Shown: positions 23,308-32,576, counted from the first letter of the stretch. The stretch: DNA of 64,000 bases from Curtobacterium sp. VKM Ac-1376 (GCF_015351025.1 NZ_JADKRV010000002.1:62001-126000), one strand, 5' to 3'. The notes: generated from the letters alone by a model not told the origin. Made by a program: numbers and translations.

Positions 23308-25122
23308 ATGTGCGGCATCATCGCGGCCCGCGTGTCTGACGACGCGACGCCCTACCTGCTCGACGGACTCGAACGGCTCGAGTACCGCGGCTACGACTCC
23401 GCCGGCATCGCCGTCCGGACCGCCACCGGACGCACCGAGACGATCCGCTCGGTCTCCCGCGTCGGCGACCTGCGCACGCTCGTCGCGGCACGCTCCGGCG
23501 ACGCCCTGACCGGCGTCGGCATCGGCCACACCCGCTGGGCCACGCACGGCGCCGTCCGCGAGGCGAACGCCCACCCGCACGCCGACTGCTCAGGCCGGAT
23601 CGCGATCGTGCACAACGGGATCATCGAGAATGCCGACCAGCTGCGTGAGACCCTCGCGGCGCAGGGGCACCGGTTCCGCTCCGAGGTCGACTCCGAGGTC
23701 ATCGCGCACCTCGTCGAGCGTGCGCTGGCGGTCGACCCCGACCTCATGCTCGCGGTGCAGATCGCGACGGCGCAGCTCGAGGGGTCGTGGGCGATCGTCG
23801 TCCTCGACGCCCGTGACGGCCGCATGGTCGTGGCGGCCGACCGCTCCCCGCTCGTCGTCGCCCGGTCGGGCCGCGGCGACTTCGTGGCGAGCGACATCGG
23901 CGCCATCGCCGAGTGGTGCGAGACCTTCGTGGCGCTCCGCGACGGGGACGTCGTCGAGCTCGGCGAGGCGTGGACCTGGTCGTCCGACGGCATCACGGTG
24001 CCGGTGCCGTTCCCGACGCCGTCGCCGTTCGCGGCCGCCGCGCTCGACCTCGGCGACCACCCCGACCACATGGCGAAGGAGATCTCCGAGCAGGCCGACG
24101 TCGTCGCCGGGATCCTCGACCGTGTCGTCCGTCGGACCGCCGACGGCAGCACGTGGGTGGGCCTCGGCCTGCCGGGGTTCCACCGGCTCGCAGTCGTCGC
24201 GTGCGGCACGTCCCTGAACGCCGGGCAGGTGATCGCCACCGCGGTGCGCGGCATCGGCGGCGTCCCGACGGACATCGTCGTCGCGAGCGAGGCCGACCAG
24301 GCCGTCCTCGGCCCGGGCACCCTCGTCGTCGCGATCAGCCAGTCCGGCGAGACCGCCGACGTGCTGCGCGCCCTCGACCGGTTCGAGGACCGGCACCCGG
24401 TGCTCGCGCTCACGAACAACATGCACTCCTCGCTCGCTCGTCGCGCCGACGCCGTGCTCGACTGCCACGCCGGCCCGGAGATCGGTGTCGCGGCCACGAA
24501 GACGTTCACCGCGCAGGTCGTCGTCGGTGTCGCCGCGATGATCTCGGCGATGGTGGCATCGGGGCGCATCGAGCCGTCACGTGCGCGGGTGCTCGTCGAC
24601 GAACTGCTCGACCTGCCCGCACGCATCGAGCACGCCGCACGGGTGGCCGCCGACCGGATGCCGCTGCTGGTGTCGAGCGTCAAGGGGGCCACCGGGTTCC
24701 TGTTCCTCGGGCGGGGCGCAGGCCTGCCGTACGCCGCCGAGGGTGCCCTGAAGCTCAAGGAGCTCAGCTACCGCTGGGCCGAGGCGTACCCGGCCGGTGA
24801 GCTCAAGCACGGCCCGCTCGCGCTGGTCGACGACGGGACCCCGGTCGTCGTGATCGACCACGGCGAACCGAAGATCCAGTCGGCCATCGCCGAGGTCCGT
24901 GCGCGCGGCGGGTTCGTGATCACGATCGGCGGTGAGGCGTCCGACATCCCCGCCCTCGGCCGCCGCGGCACCGGCGACCTGGCCTGGGGCGCGATGACCG
25001 CACCGTGGGGTCCGCTCGAGGCCGTCGTGCCGCTGCAGATGCTCGCCCGCGAACTCGCCCTGCAGCTCGGGTGCGACGTGGACAAACCACGCAACCTCGC
25101 GAAGTCGGTGACGGTCGAATAG
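23308..25122 (+). CDS. glmS: Glutamine--fructose-6-phosphate aminotransferase (isomerizing)
   Basis: 604 residues; makes glucosamine-6-phosphate for peptidoglycan synthesis. The class-II glutaminase domain begins MCGIIA, with Cys2 as N-terminal nucleophile after Met removal, and includes the conserved G-H-T-R-W-A-T-H-G. Two SIS domains follow (about 285-425 and 455-595), with S-Q-S-G-E-T in the first. The C-terminal D-K-P-R-N-L-A-K-S-V-T-V-E closes the active site. The ATG at 23308 is fixed by the need for Cys2. GAAGGGA provides a ribosome site 5-6 nt upstream. Confidence 0.96.
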   Translation: MCGIIAARVSDDATPYLLDGLERLEYRGYDSAGIAVRTATGRTETIRSVSRVGDLRTLVAARSGDALTGVGIGHTRWATHGAVREANAHPHADCSGRIAIVHNGIIENADQLRETLAAQGHRFRSEVDSEVIAHLVERALAVDPDLMLAVQIATAQLEGSWAIVVLDARDGRMVVAADRSPLVVARSGRGDFVASDIGAIAEWCETFVALRDGDVVELGEAWTWSSDGITVPVPFPTPSPFAAAALDLGDHPDHMAKEISEQADVVAGILDRVVRRTADGSTWVGLGLPGFHRLAVVACGTSLNAGQVIATAVRGIGGVPTDIVVASEADQAVLGPGTLVVAISQSGETADVLRALDRFEDRHPVLALTNNMHSSLARRADAVLDCHAGPEIGVAATKTFTAQVVVGVAAMISAMVASGRIEPSRARVLVDELLDLPARIEHAARVAADRMPLLVSSVKGATGFLFLGRGAGLPYAAEGALKLKELSYRWAEAYPAGELKHGPLALVDDGTPVVVIDHGEPKIQSAIAEVRARGGFVITIGGEASDIPALGRRGTGDLAWGAMTAPWGPLEAVVPLQMLARELALQLGCDVDKPRNLAKSVTVE

Positions 25123-25136
25123 CCGGACGCCGACGC

Positions 25137-25238
25137 ATGGACCGTCTGACGGTGTTCCTCATCGTCCTCACCGCCCTCGCGATCACCGCGACCGCCGTCC
25201 TCATCGCGGTGGTGCTCGTGACGACGGGCCTCCCCTGA
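25137..25238 (+). CDS. 33-residue single-pass membrane peptide
   Basis: A short frame starting 14 nt after the glmS stop: MDRLTVFLIVLTALAITATA and then another hydrophobic run ending TTGLP. Nearly the whole chain is one transmembrane helix with the positive charge at the N-terminus. There is no strong Shine-Dalgarno, so translational coupling to glmS would be needed. Function unknown; it may be a small regulatory membrane protein or not expressed. Confidence 0.45.
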   Translation: MDRLTVFLIVLTALAITATAVLIAVVLVTTGLP

Positions 25239-25284
25239 ACCCGGTTCCGGGGTTCCTCCTGGGCGGGGCTGCGATGCTGGTCCC

Positions 25285-25998
25285 TTGACCACCGCAGCCC
25301 CGCCCCTCGTCTTCGTAGCGCTCCTCGTCGGCGCTGTCCTGCCGTTCGTGCCACTCGTCGGCCGCGTGGCCCGCATCGCCGCGACCGTCGCGCACGAGGT
25401 CGGGCACGCGATCGTCGTCGTGCCGTTCGGCGGACGCATCCAGCGGATCGAACTCCACGCGGACGGCTCCGGCGAGGCCTGGGTCCAGCTCGGCCGAGTG
25501 CCCGCCGGCGTCCGCTGGCTCGTCCGGATCCTCAACCTGTACGCCGGGTACAGCGCCCCGCTCTGGGCCGGTGTGCTCCTGGTCACCGGGGTGCTGCACG
25601 GCTCGCGGTGGCTGCCGGTCGTCGTGCTCGGCATCGTGGGACTCGTCGCGCTGGCCTTCGTCCGGAACTGGTTCGGCATCCTCGTCGTGGTCGGCTTCGA
25701 CGTACTCGCGCTCTGGGTCGCGCTGCGTCCGTCCGAGTCCACCGTGCTCGTCGTCGCCGCAGTCGGGGCGTTCTTCGTCGTCGACGGCATGCGTTCGGTG
25801 GTGCAGGTCGCACGATGGCTGCTCACGGGCGCGCGGGTGCAGACGGACTTCCACATCGCCGCGGCCGAGATGCGCGTGCCCGCGACGCTGTGGTTCGTGC
25901 TGTTCGTGGTGGTCAACGGCGCCGCGGTGTGGCTTGCCCGAGGTCCGTTGCTCGAGGTCGGGGACACCGTCGTCGCCGGGGTCCGCGCGCTCGTCTGA
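25285..25998 (+). CDS. M50-family-like membrane metallopeptidase
   Basis: 237 residues with six or seven hydrophobic segments. H-E-V-G-H at about 38-42, inside the first membrane region, is the zinc-binding HExxH of the M50 (site-2 protease) family, here in the M50B-like actinobacterial form. A downstream Asp (F-D-V-L-A near 148) may be the third zinc ligand. The TTG start at 25285 is the only early start giving the complete first helix; an imperfect -10-like box lies 6 nt before it. Substrate unknown. Confidence 0.72.
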   Translation: MTTAAPPLVFVALLVGAVLPFVPLVGRVARIAATVAHEVGHAIVVVPFGGRIQRIELHADGSGEAWVQLGRVPAGVRWLVRILNLYAGYSAPLWAGVLLVTGVLHGSRWLPVVVLGIVGLVALAFVRNWFGILVVVGFDVLALWVALRPSESTVLVVAAVGAFFVVDGMRSVVQVARWLLTGARVQTDFHIAAAEMRVPATLWFVLFVVVNGAAVWLARGPLLEVGDTVVAGVRALV

Positions 25999-26089
25999 CA
26001 CCCGGACCCGGCGTAACCGGACGCCGCAAACCCCCGCTGCGCCGGTGCGGGCTGCGCGGCTGTCGCCAGACGACCCCCGGAGGTGTCCC

Positions 26090-27502
26090 ATGACGACCGA
26101 CGACCACGGCTTCGCGACCGAGCAGGTGCACGGCGGCGTCGTGCCCGACGCAGCCCACGGGGCACGGGTGCCCGCGATCCACATGTCCTCCGGGTTCGTC
26201 TTCGACGACTTCGACCAGGCCCGTGACCGCTTCGCCGGCACCGACGACGGCTACACGTACACGCGGCTGGGCAACCCGACGAACGCCGACGTCGAACGCC
26301 GCGTGGCCCTGCTCGAGCGCGGCGTCGAGGCGATCCTCGTCGGCAGCGGCCAGGCGGCGGCGACAGTGGCGTTCCTCGGGCTCCTGGGGGCCGGCGACCA
26401 CGTCGTCAGCGCGCGGAGCATCTACGAGGGCATGCGCGGGCTCCTGCTGCAGAACCTCGGCCGACTCGGCATCGAGGTCGACTTCGTCGCCGACGCCCGC
26501 GACCTCGATGCATGGGCGGCCGCTGTCCGGCCGAACACCCGGGCCTTCTTCGGTGAGACGATCCCCAACCCGAAGAACGACGTCCTCGACATCACCGGGG
26601 TCGCCGAGACCGCGCACCGCGCCGGCGTCCCGCTGATCGTCGACAACACCCTCGCGACGCCGTACCCCGTCCGCCCGGTGGAGCACGGTGCGGACATCGT
26701 GGTGCACTCCGCGTCGAAGTTCCTCTCCGGGCACGGTGCCGGCCTCGGTGGCGTGGTCGTCGACGGTGGTACGTTCGACTGGTCCGCCGCGCCCGAACGG
26801 TGGGCACACCTGACGCGCCCGGAACGGTCGCTGGACGGCGCGAGCTACGTCGAGCGGTACGGCAACCGGGGCTTCACGGTCTTCGCCCGCGACGTCGTGG
26901 CCGCGCGCATCGGACCGGCGCCGTCACCCTTCAACGCCTTCCTGCTCCGGCAGGGCATCGAGACGCTGTCACTGCGCGTCGAACGCCACTGTGCGAACGC
27001 GCTGGCCGTCGCGTCCTGGCTGGAGCAGCAGCCGGAGGTGACGAGCGTCGACCACGCGGGTCTCGCCTCCAGTCCGTTCCACGACCTCGCCCAGCGCTAC
27101 CTGCCCCGTGGGGCCGGTTCCGTCTTCGCGTTCACGCTGGCCGGTGGCGAAGCCGCCGCGCGCACGTTCATCGACAGCGTCCAGCTGTTCAGCCGGATGA
27201 CCCACCTCGGTGACGTCCGCTCGCTGATCCTGCACCCGGCCACCACCACGCACGCCGGGCGCACGCGCGAGGAGCGTGCGGAACAGGGCATCGGCGACGG
27301 GCTGATCCGCCTGTCGGTCGGCATCGAGGACGTCGCGGACCTGCTCGGCGACCTGGGACGCGGGTTCGCCGCGTTGCGTCGGGGGCGTGCACACGGCCGG
27401 GAGGCCCGTGGGGCGTCCGGCTCGCAGCCCCTGTCTCCGGGACACCGCGTGGCGCTTGCCCACGCCGGTCCGCAGGACCGCGCCATCGCCGCGGAGCGCT
27501 GA
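26090..27502 (+). CDS. metY: O-acetylhomoserine sulfhydrylase (MetY type)
   Basis: 470 residues of the Cys/Met-metabolism PLP family. Y-T-R-L-G-N-P-T-N is present near 55-63 and the PLP lysine is K210 in S-A-S-K-F-L-S-G-H-G. The segment F-N-A-F-L-L-R-Q-G-I-E-T-L-S-L-R is typical of O-acetylhomoserine sulfhydrylases rather than cystathionine gamma-synthases. It would make homocysteine directly from sulfide. CCCGGAGG lies 6 nt before the ATG. A Gly/Arg/Ala-rich tail of about 40 residues extends past the usual end and runs up to the stop directly abutting the next gene's GTG. Confidence 0.86.
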   Translation: MTTDDHGFATEQVHGGVVPDAAHGARVPAIHMSSGFVFDDFDQARDRFAGTDDGYTYTRLGNPTNADVERRVALLERGVEAILVGSGQAAATVAFLGLLGAGDHVVSARSIYEGMRGLLLQNLGRLGIEVDFVADARDLDAWAAAVRPNTRAFFGETIPNPKNDVLDITGVAETAHRAGVPLIVDNTLATPYPVRPVEHGADIVVHSASKFLSGHGAGLGGVVVDGGTFDWSAAPERWAHLTRPERSLDGASYVERYGNRGFTVFARDVVAARIGPAPSPFNAFLLRQGIETLSLRVERHCANALAVASWLEQQPEVTSVDHAGLASSPFHDLAQRYLPRGAGSVFAFTLAGGEAAARTFIDSVQLFSRMTHLGDVRSLILHPATTTHAGRTREERAEQGIGDGLIRLSVGIEDVADLLGDLGRGFAALRRGRAHGREARGASGSQPLSPGHRVALAHAGPQDRAIAAER

Positions 27503-28807
27503 GTGGCCGAGTTGCAGCACTTCGGGTACTTCTTCTCGCGTGGGTTCGGGCCGCAGGCGTGGGGCCGGTCCGACTGGGACTGGGGCCACGACTGGACGAA
27601 GCCCGACCTGTACCAGCAGTCTGTCCGCGCACTCGAGCAGGCCGGCATGGACCTCGTCATCGCCGAGGACGCCGTCTCGCTCGGCAGCCCCGACACGCTC
27701 GACCTGCGTATCAGGCAGGCCTACGGCGGGCCGAAGCACGACCCGCTGCTGCTCGCGCCCTCCCTGTTCGCCGCCACCTCGCACATCGGCATCGCGCCGA
27801 CCGTGAACGCCGGCATCACGCCGCCGTACCTGGCGGCCCGACAGTTCGCGACCCTGGCGCACCTGTCGTCGGAGCGGCTCGGGATCAACCTCGTGACCGA
27901 CGTCGGCAGTGCACGCCACGCCGGGCTGCCGCCGCTACCGCACGACCAGGCGTACGACCGCGCCGAGGAGTGGATCACCCTGCTCCGGCGGCTCTGGCAC
28001 TCGTGGGGAGACGGTCACGTCGGGGACCCTTCGGATTGGCATTTCGCGAACGGCGACGCGCTCGACGCGTTCCACCACGAGGGGCCGTACTTCACCGCCG
28101 ACGGTCCGCTCAACGCGCTGCCGCTGGACTCGGACCCCGTGGTGGTCTCCCCCGGCGGGTCGGGCCGAGGGATCAGGTTCGCCGGGACCCACTCGGACGT
28201 CCAGCTCGCCCTCGCGCCGCTGTCCACCGCCGCGGTGACGGCGTACCGGGCGACGGTGATCGACGCTGCCCTCGCCGCCGGACGCACCGCCGCCGATCTC
28301 CGGATCCTGTTCGTGCTCAAGGCGCAGATCGTGTCGTCACCCGCCGAGGCCGACCGCATCGTCGACGCGTCCGGACACCCGTCCGATCAGGACCTGCCGA
28401 CCGCGGCGATCGCCTGGTCGAGCGACTCCGAGACCGACCTGCTCGCGCTCGACCTCGACGGCCCGGTGCCGGCCGGTGCCTTCGGCGAGCACGTCTCCGC
28501 CGGCACTGTCCGCGGGCTGCTCGGGGACACCCCCGACGCCCCGCTGCGGGAGCTCCTGACCCGAAAGGCCCGCCTGGGGCGGATCTCGTCACGCTCCGGG
28601 TTCGTGGGGACCGCCGACGAGTTCGCGGACTTCATCGAGGAGCTCGGCAGCGACGCCGACAACGACGGGATCGTCTTCTCGGGTGACCTCCACCCGGCGC
28701 AGGTGTACCGGATGCTCGGTGACCTGGTGCCGGTGCTGCGGCGCCGCGGGCTCCTGCGGCGGGAGTACGGCGCCGGAGGGATCCGGGCGAACCTGTTCGA
28801 CTTCTAG
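27503..28807 (+). CDS. LLM-class flavin-dependent monooxygenase (NtaA/SnaA/DszA family)
   Basis: 434 residues with the bacterial-luciferase-like TIM barrel of the large NtaA/DszA group. Visible blocks include G-L-D/M-D-L-V-I-A-E-D, S-S-E-R-L-G-I-N-L-V-T (conserved G-x-N-x-V-T) and the Y-D-R-A-E-E-W helix. FMNH2 would be supplied by a separate reductase. The GTG follows the metY stop with no gap. Coupling to metY suggests a role in sulfur supply, for example oxidative desulfonation of organosulfur compounds, with MetY fixing the sulfide; this is inference. An F420-dependent enzyme is less likely given the NtaA-like length. Confidence 0.82.
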   Translation: MAELQHFGYFFSRGFGPQAWGRSDWDWGHDWTKPDLYQQSVRALEQAGMDLVIAEDAVSLGSPDTLDLRIRQAYGGPKHDPLLLAPSLFAATSHIGIAPTVNAGITPPYLAARQFATLAHLSSERLGINLVTDVGSARHAGLPPLPHDQAYDRAEEWITLLRRLWHSWGDGHVGDPSDWHFANGDALDAFHHEGPYFTADGPLNALPLDSDPVVVSPGGSGRGIRFAGTHSDVQLALAPLSTAAVTAYRATVIDAALAAGRTAADLRILFVLKAQIVSSPAEADRIVDASGHPSDQDLPTAAIAWSSDSETDLLALDLDGPVPAGAFGEHVSAGTVRGLLGDTPDAPLRELLTRKARLGRISSRSGFVGTADEFADFIEELGSDADNDGIVFSGDLHPAQVYRMLGDLVPVLRRRGLLRREYGAGGIRANLFDF

Positions 28808-28824
28808 GGGACGACTGGCCGCGG

Positions 28825-29670
28825 CTACTTCTTCTTGGACTTCTTCTTGTCGTCCTTCTTCTTGTCGTCCTTCTTCTTGTCGTCCTTCTTCTTGGACTTC
28901 TTCTTGTCGTCGTCCTTCTTCTTGGACTTCTTCTTGTCGTCGTCCTTCTTCTTGGACTTGTTCTTGTCGGTGGGCAGCGGCAGGACGGCCGCGACCGGCT
29001 CGGGCTCGGGTTCGAGTTCGGGTTCGGGTTCGGGTTCGGGTTCAGGTTCGGGTTCGGGTTCGGGTGACAGGAGACCGTCGATCGGCTCGACGACCACGGC
29101 CGAACCGCTGTCGAGCGCGACGTCGACCTCGCGCTCCTCCAGCACGGGTGCCAGCGCATCGGCCACCCGCTCGACCGTGAGTTCGGCGTCCGCCTCCGCC
29201 AGCCGGAGCAGCGCCTGGGCCGTTCGGACCCGCATCGTCGTCTTGCGGGCGAGAACATCAGCGCGGGCGCCCTCGAGGAACGTCCGCAGGGACCGTTCGA
29301 CGACGGAACGCCCGCGCGGGGCGGCCCGGTCGAGCCGGTCGAGCTCACCGGCGACCCCGGAGACGTCGTCGGCGACGTGCTCGTGGCGAACCGACTCGAC
29401 GAGCGCGGCGAGAGCAGCAGCGGCACGTTCCACCGCGGCCGACCGCTGGTCGAGCACGACGAGCATCTCGACGACGGACCCGTACGTCACCGTCTCCAGC
29501 CGAACCGGCTCGGCGCCACGGCCGCGGACGACCAGCCGGGCGTCGGGGTTCGGGAGCCAGGCGGCGAGTGCGGCAACCGTGGCGACGGACCCCACGACCC
29601 GCTCGTACTCGGCGAGCACCACTCGCTCCTGCGCTCGCAGACGGACACGGATCGCGATCTCCTGCACCAC
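28825..29670 (-). CDS. Hypothetical protein with Glu-Pro and Lys/Asp repeat tail
   Basis: 281 residues. The N-terminal 200 residues are helical and Ala/Val/Arg-rich and match no family I recognise; they begin MVQEIAIRVRLRAQERVVLA. After LLSP comes a run of about ten Glu-Pro dipeptides with one Leu-Glu interruption. The C-terminus is then about 45 residues of KKK-DD and KKK-S blocks ending in KSKKK. The GTG at 29670 has GAGAGG 7 nt upstream, so the start is well supported. The tail is rigid (EP) then polybasic, as in nucleic-acid- or membrane-binding tails. The gene lies downstream of tmRNA on the same strand, separated by a terminator. Confidence 0.72.
   Translation of the reverse strand: MVQEIAIRVRLRAQERVVLAEYERVVGSVATVAALAAWLPNPDARLVVRGRGAEPVRLETVTYGSVVEMLVVLDQRSAAVERAAAALAALVESVRHEHVADDVSGVAGELDRLDRAAPRGRSVVERSLRTFLEGARADVLARKTTMRVRTAQALLRLAEADAELTVERVADALAPVLEEREVDVALDSGSAVVVEPIDGLLSPEPEPEPEPEPEPEPELEPEPEPVAAVLPLPTDKNKSKKKDDDKKKSKKKDDDKKKSKKKDDKKKDDKKKDDKKKSKKK
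28828..28968. repeat. Tandem repeats encoding the Lys/Asp tail
   Basis: Imperfect 12-33-nt units built from TTCTTCTTGTCGTCC and TTCTTCTTGGAC, read on the minus strand as KKKDD and KSKKK. Units are near identical and in frame, so slippage would change tail length without a frameshift. Confidence 0.75.
28998..29064. repeat. Hexanucleotide tandem repeat encoding Glu-Pro
   Basis: About eleven copies of a hexamer close to GGGTTC (variants GGGCTC, GAGTTC, AGGTTC), read on the minus strand as Glu-Pro, plus one Leu-Glu. A candidate variable-number tandem repeat. Confidence 0.75.
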
Positions 29671-29753
29671 GTGCTGACCTCTCGTTCGGGACGGGCGCGA
29701 GAGTGTTCTGCGCGCCTGCTCCGGAGCGTAGTCCTCGGAGGTATGCGAACAGC

Positions 29754-29793
29754 GAACGCCCCGACACTGTCCAGGGACGGTGTCGGGGCGTTC
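29754..29793. terminator. Terminator hairpin downstream of tmRNA
   Basis: GAACGCCCCGACAC and its exact complement form 14-bp arms around a 12-nt loop, 39 nt beyond the tmRNA 3' end. No U-tract follows on the minus strand. Confidence 0.65.
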
Positions 29794-29831
29794 GGGTTGC
29801 ACAGCGTGACAGCGGTTCGTCGTTCGGCGAA

Positions 29832-30208
29832 TGGTGGAGATGGGGGGAATCGAACCCCCGTCCATCGCTGCAATTCGACGTCTTCTACGGGCGTATCCGG
29901 ATAGTTCGTTCTGCTCGGCCCCGTCCTTTGCTACCGGCTTCTAGGACGACGGGCCCAGTCTCAGTGCAAGTCCCACACGGCCCTGAGGCGCAACCGTGCA
30001 GCAAGTCCTCTGGATGACGTCGGGATCAGGTTAGGGGACGGTCACCTGGCCGACGGACTTCATGTGCTGGGCTGCTTACGCAGCGAGAGCGAAGTCAGTG
30101 CGCTTGGAATTGGCACTTGTTGTTTTCCACGGATCGTTAACGAGATAACCGTGGGTCCTCGGCCCGCTTCCCGTCGGCACACAGGCAATGTCGAAACCGA
30201 TCATCCCC
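29832..30208 (-). ncRNA. ssrA: Transfer-messenger RNA
   Basis: 377 nt on the minus strand. The 5' end GGGGATGATCGGTTTCGACA and the 3' end with the T-arm GGGGGTTCGATTCCCCCC and CATCTCCACCA pair into the tRNA-like acceptor (GGGGAUG with CAUCUCC, one G-U). The internal reading frame encodes the proteolysis tag ANSKRTDFALAA followed by TAA (30076-30114), with the actinobacterial ...ALAA ending. CCA is genome-encoded. With SmpB it rescues stalled ribosomes. smpB lies 94 nt upstream on the same strand, and a small hairpin between them suggests separate transcription. End positions are from pairing and may be off by one or two. Confidence 0.95.
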
Positions 30209-30253
30209 ATGCAGGCCGGAAGGCGAACCGCTGTCACACTGTTGAGTTGCCAA

Positions 30254-30269
30254 TGCTCCCTTCGGAGCA
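30254..30269. terminator. Small hairpin between smpB and tmRNA
   Basis: TGCTCC/GGAGCA arms with a 4-nt loop, 33 nt after the smpB stop. It could be a weak terminator for the ftsEX-smpB transcript ahead of the tmRNA promoter. Confidence 0.4.
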
Positions 30270-30302
30270 GTCCCTCAGTCTAGCCGACCAGGTGCGTCGG
30301 CG

Positions 30303-30779
30303 CTACTCCCCGACGCGGTTCCGGGTCCGCATGGCCCGCTCGGCCTCCCGCTTGTCGGTCTTCTCGCGCATGGCCTGACGCTTGTCGAACTCGCGCTTGC
30401 CCTTGGCGACCGCGATCTCGATCTTCGCCCGACCGTCGTGGAAGTAGATCTGCAACGGCACGAGGGTGTATCCCCCCTGAGCCGTCTTGTGCGAGATCTT
30501 CACGATCTGCTGCTTGTGCAGCAGCAGCTTGCGCTTCCGCCGAGGTGCGTGGTTGTTCCACGTGCCCTCGGTGTACTCGGGGATGTGCACGGCATCGATC
30601 CAGGCCTCCCCGCGGTCGATGTACGCGTAACCGTCGACCAGCGAGGCCCGCCCCATGCGGAGGGACTTCACCTCCGTGCCGGACAGGACCATGCCGGCCT
30701 CGTACGTGTCCTCGATCAGGTAGTCGTGCCGCGCGCGACGGTTCGTCGCGACGATCTTCTCACCGCGTTCCTTCGCCAT
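30303..30779 (-). CDS. smpB: SsrA-binding protein SmpB
   Basis: 158 residues; binds the tRNA-like part of tmRNA and delivers it to stalled ribosomes. The OB-fold shows [17 protein letters not shown] and [10 protein letters not shown] near the N-terminus and a basic C-terminal tail ([13 protein letters not shown]) that occupies the empty mRNA channel. The ATG at 30779 has GAGAGGAG 7 nt upstream. Gene order ftsE-ftsX-smpB-ssrA is typical of Actinobacteria. Confidence 0.96.
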   Translation of the reverse strand: MAKERGEKIVATNRRARHDYLIEDTYEAGMVLSGTEVKSLRMGRASLVDGYAYIDRGEAWIDAVHIPEYTEGTWNNHAPRRKRKLLLHKQQIVKISHKTAQGGYTLVPLQIYFHDGRAKIEIAVAKGKREFDKRQAMREKTDKREAERAMRTRNRVGE

Positions 30780-30909
30780 GACGACTCCTCTCGATGGTGG
30801 CCGGTGCACTTCGCTGCGCTGCACCGTTCAGCGCAGCCCTACAGACTACCCAACACGAACGACCCACCGCATCTTCCCGGCGCGCCGCCCGTGCACGAGA
30901 ACCGACGGG

Positions 30910-31824
30910 TCAGACCTTCAGGTAGCGGCGGATGGCGATCGACGCGGAGACCGCGGCCAGCAGCACCCCGATGACGATCACCGCGGGGACCACGACTGCC
31001 GCGTCCCCCATGCCGATGAACGCCGTTCCGGTGAAGCGCTCGGCCAGGAAGTTCCGGACGAAGAACCACACCACGGCAGTGATGGCGCCACCCGCCAGGA
31101 CTGCACCGATGGCGGCAGCGATCACCCCCTCGAGCACGAACGGTGTCTGGATGAACCGGTTCGATGCACCGACGAGCCGCATGATGCCGAGCTCTCGCCG
31201 TCGACTGAACGCCGACAGTCGGATCGTCGTCGCGATGAGCAGCACGGCCGCCACGAGCATGAGCGCCGCGATGCCGATCGCCGTGTACGACGACGCGTTG
31301 AGCAGGTTGAAGATCGGCTGCAGGTACCCGCGCTGGTCGACGACGCTCTGCACGCCCGCGACCTTGGACAGGCTCTCGACGAGGACGTCGGCCTGCGACG
31401 GGTTCTTCAGGTTCACCCAGAAGGTCTCGTTGAGGTACTCGGGCTTCACGAACTCCGTCGCTGCCGAGTCCTTGAACTGCTCCTTGAACCGCGTGAAGGC
31501 CTGGTCCTGGTCCTCGTAGTAGGTCTTCTCGATGTAGGGCTTCAGCGTCGACGACTCGAGCTGCGCCTGGACCTGCTCGCGCTGGTCCTCTGTGGCCTTC
31601 GCCCCGGTGCAGTTGCCAGTGGTGTCGGTGTCGGTGCACAGGTAGACGGCGACCTGCGCGCGGTCGTACCAGTACCCCTTCATCTGGTTGATCTGCATCT
31701 GGAGCAGGATCGCGGTGCCGACGAAGGTGAGCGAGATGAAGGTCACGAGGACGACGGAGACGACCATCGACACGTTGCGCCGCAGGCCCGACCCGACCTC
31801 GGACATGACGAGTCCGAACCTCAT
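30910..31824 (-). CDS. ftsX: Cell-division ABC transporter permease FtsX
   Basis: 304 residues. The chain has a cytoplasmic N-terminus, TM1 (about 20-45) and a large extracytoplasmic loop (about 45-175) with two Cys that may form a disulfide. Three more helices follow (about 180-300). [12 protein letters not shown]-x-P-F lies in the conserved FtsX/MacB core. With FtsE it transmits ATP hydrolysis to peptidoglycan hydrolases (RipC in mycobacteria). The start overlaps the ftsE stop by 4 nt. Confidence 0.94.
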   Translation of the reverse strand: MRFGLVMSEVGSGLRRNVSMVVSVVLVTFISLTFVGTAILLQMQINQMKGYWYDRAQVAVYLCTDTDTTGNCTGAKATEDQREQVQAQLESSTLKPYIEKTYYEDQDQAFTRFKEQFKDSAATEFVKPEYLNETFWVNLKNPSQADVLVESLSKVAGVQSVVDQRGYLQPIFNLLNASSYTAIGIAALMLVAAVLLIATTIRLSAFSRRRELGIMRLVGASNRFIQTPFVLEGVIAAAIGAVLAGGAITAVVWFFVRNFLAERFTGTAFIGMGDAAVVVPAVIVIGVLLAAVSASIAIRRYLKV

Positions 31825-32576
31825 CGGATGAGCCCCGGGATCGTCTGGATGCCGGTGGTGTTCGACACGGCACCCCGCTGGATCGGCACTGCCTGGGTCT
31901 GGTAGCCGCCCGACTGCTCGTCCCGCAGGACGGCGCCGTTCGAGAGCTCGATGACCCGGCGCTGCATCTGGTTCACGATGCTGGCGTCGTGTGTCGCCAT
32001 GAGCACGGTGGTGCCTCCTTGGTTGATGCGTTCGAGGAGCGCCATGATGCCGGCGGACGTGGTGGGGTCCAGGTTCCCGGTGGGCTCGTCGGCGAGGAGG
32101 ATCGCGGGCTTGTTCACGACGGCACGGGCGATCGCCACGCGCTGCTGCTCGCCACCGGAGAGCTCGTGCGGCAAGCGCGTCGCCTTGCCGGCGAGACCGA
32201 CGAGCTTCAGCACGTCGGTCACGGCCTCACTGATGAAGCCCTTGCTCTTGCCGATCACCTGCAACGAGAACGCGACGTTGTCGAAGACGTTCTTGTTCGG
32301 CAGGAGCCGGAAGTCCTGGAAGACCACGCCCAGGTTGCGACGGAAGTACGGGACCTTCCGCGACGCCAGTGATCCGAGGCGCTGCCCGAGCACGTGGATC
32401 TGCCCGCTGGTGGGCCGCTCCTCCTTGAGCACGAGGCGCAGGAAGCTGGACTTCCCGGAACCGGACGCGCCCACGAGGAACACGAACTCGCCCTTGAGGA
32501 TCTCGAGGGTGAGGTTGTCGAGCGCCGGACTCGGGTTGCCCGAGTAGACCTTGGTGACCTGGTCGAATTTGATCAT
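31821..32576 (-). CDS. ftsE: Cell-division ATP-binding protein FtsE
   Basis: 251 residues. Walker [10 protein letters not shown] (about 36-44), signature [16 protein letters not shown], Walker [14 protein letters not shown] and the H-loop ATHD are complete. The usual length is about 229; the extra C-terminal 25 residues ([14 protein letters not shown] and beyond) are an actinobacterial-type extension. TACCCT lies 9 nt before the ATG with no clear Shine-Dalgarno, suggesting a near-leaderless start. Coupled to ftsX. Confidence 0.95.
   Translation of the reverse strand: MIKFDQVTKVYSGNPSPALDNLTLEILKGEFVFLVGASGSGKSSFLRLVLKEERPTSGQIHVLGQRLGSLASRKVPYFRRNLGVVFQDFRLLPNKNVFDNVAFSLQVIGKSKGFISEAVTDVLKLVGLAGKATRLPHELSGGEQQRVAIARAVVNKPAILLADEPTGNLDPTTSAGIMALLERINQGGTTVLMATHDASIVNQMQRRVIELSNGAVLRDEQSGGYQTQAVPIQRGAVSNTTGIQTIPGLIR

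Noticed and set aside
25999-26089. SAM or cobalamin riboswitch upstream of metY
   Set aside because: Only 91 bp are available and no conserved riboswitch core could be matched.
28828-29064. CRISPR-like array
   Set aside because: The repeats are in-frame codon repeats within one gene, with no spacers.
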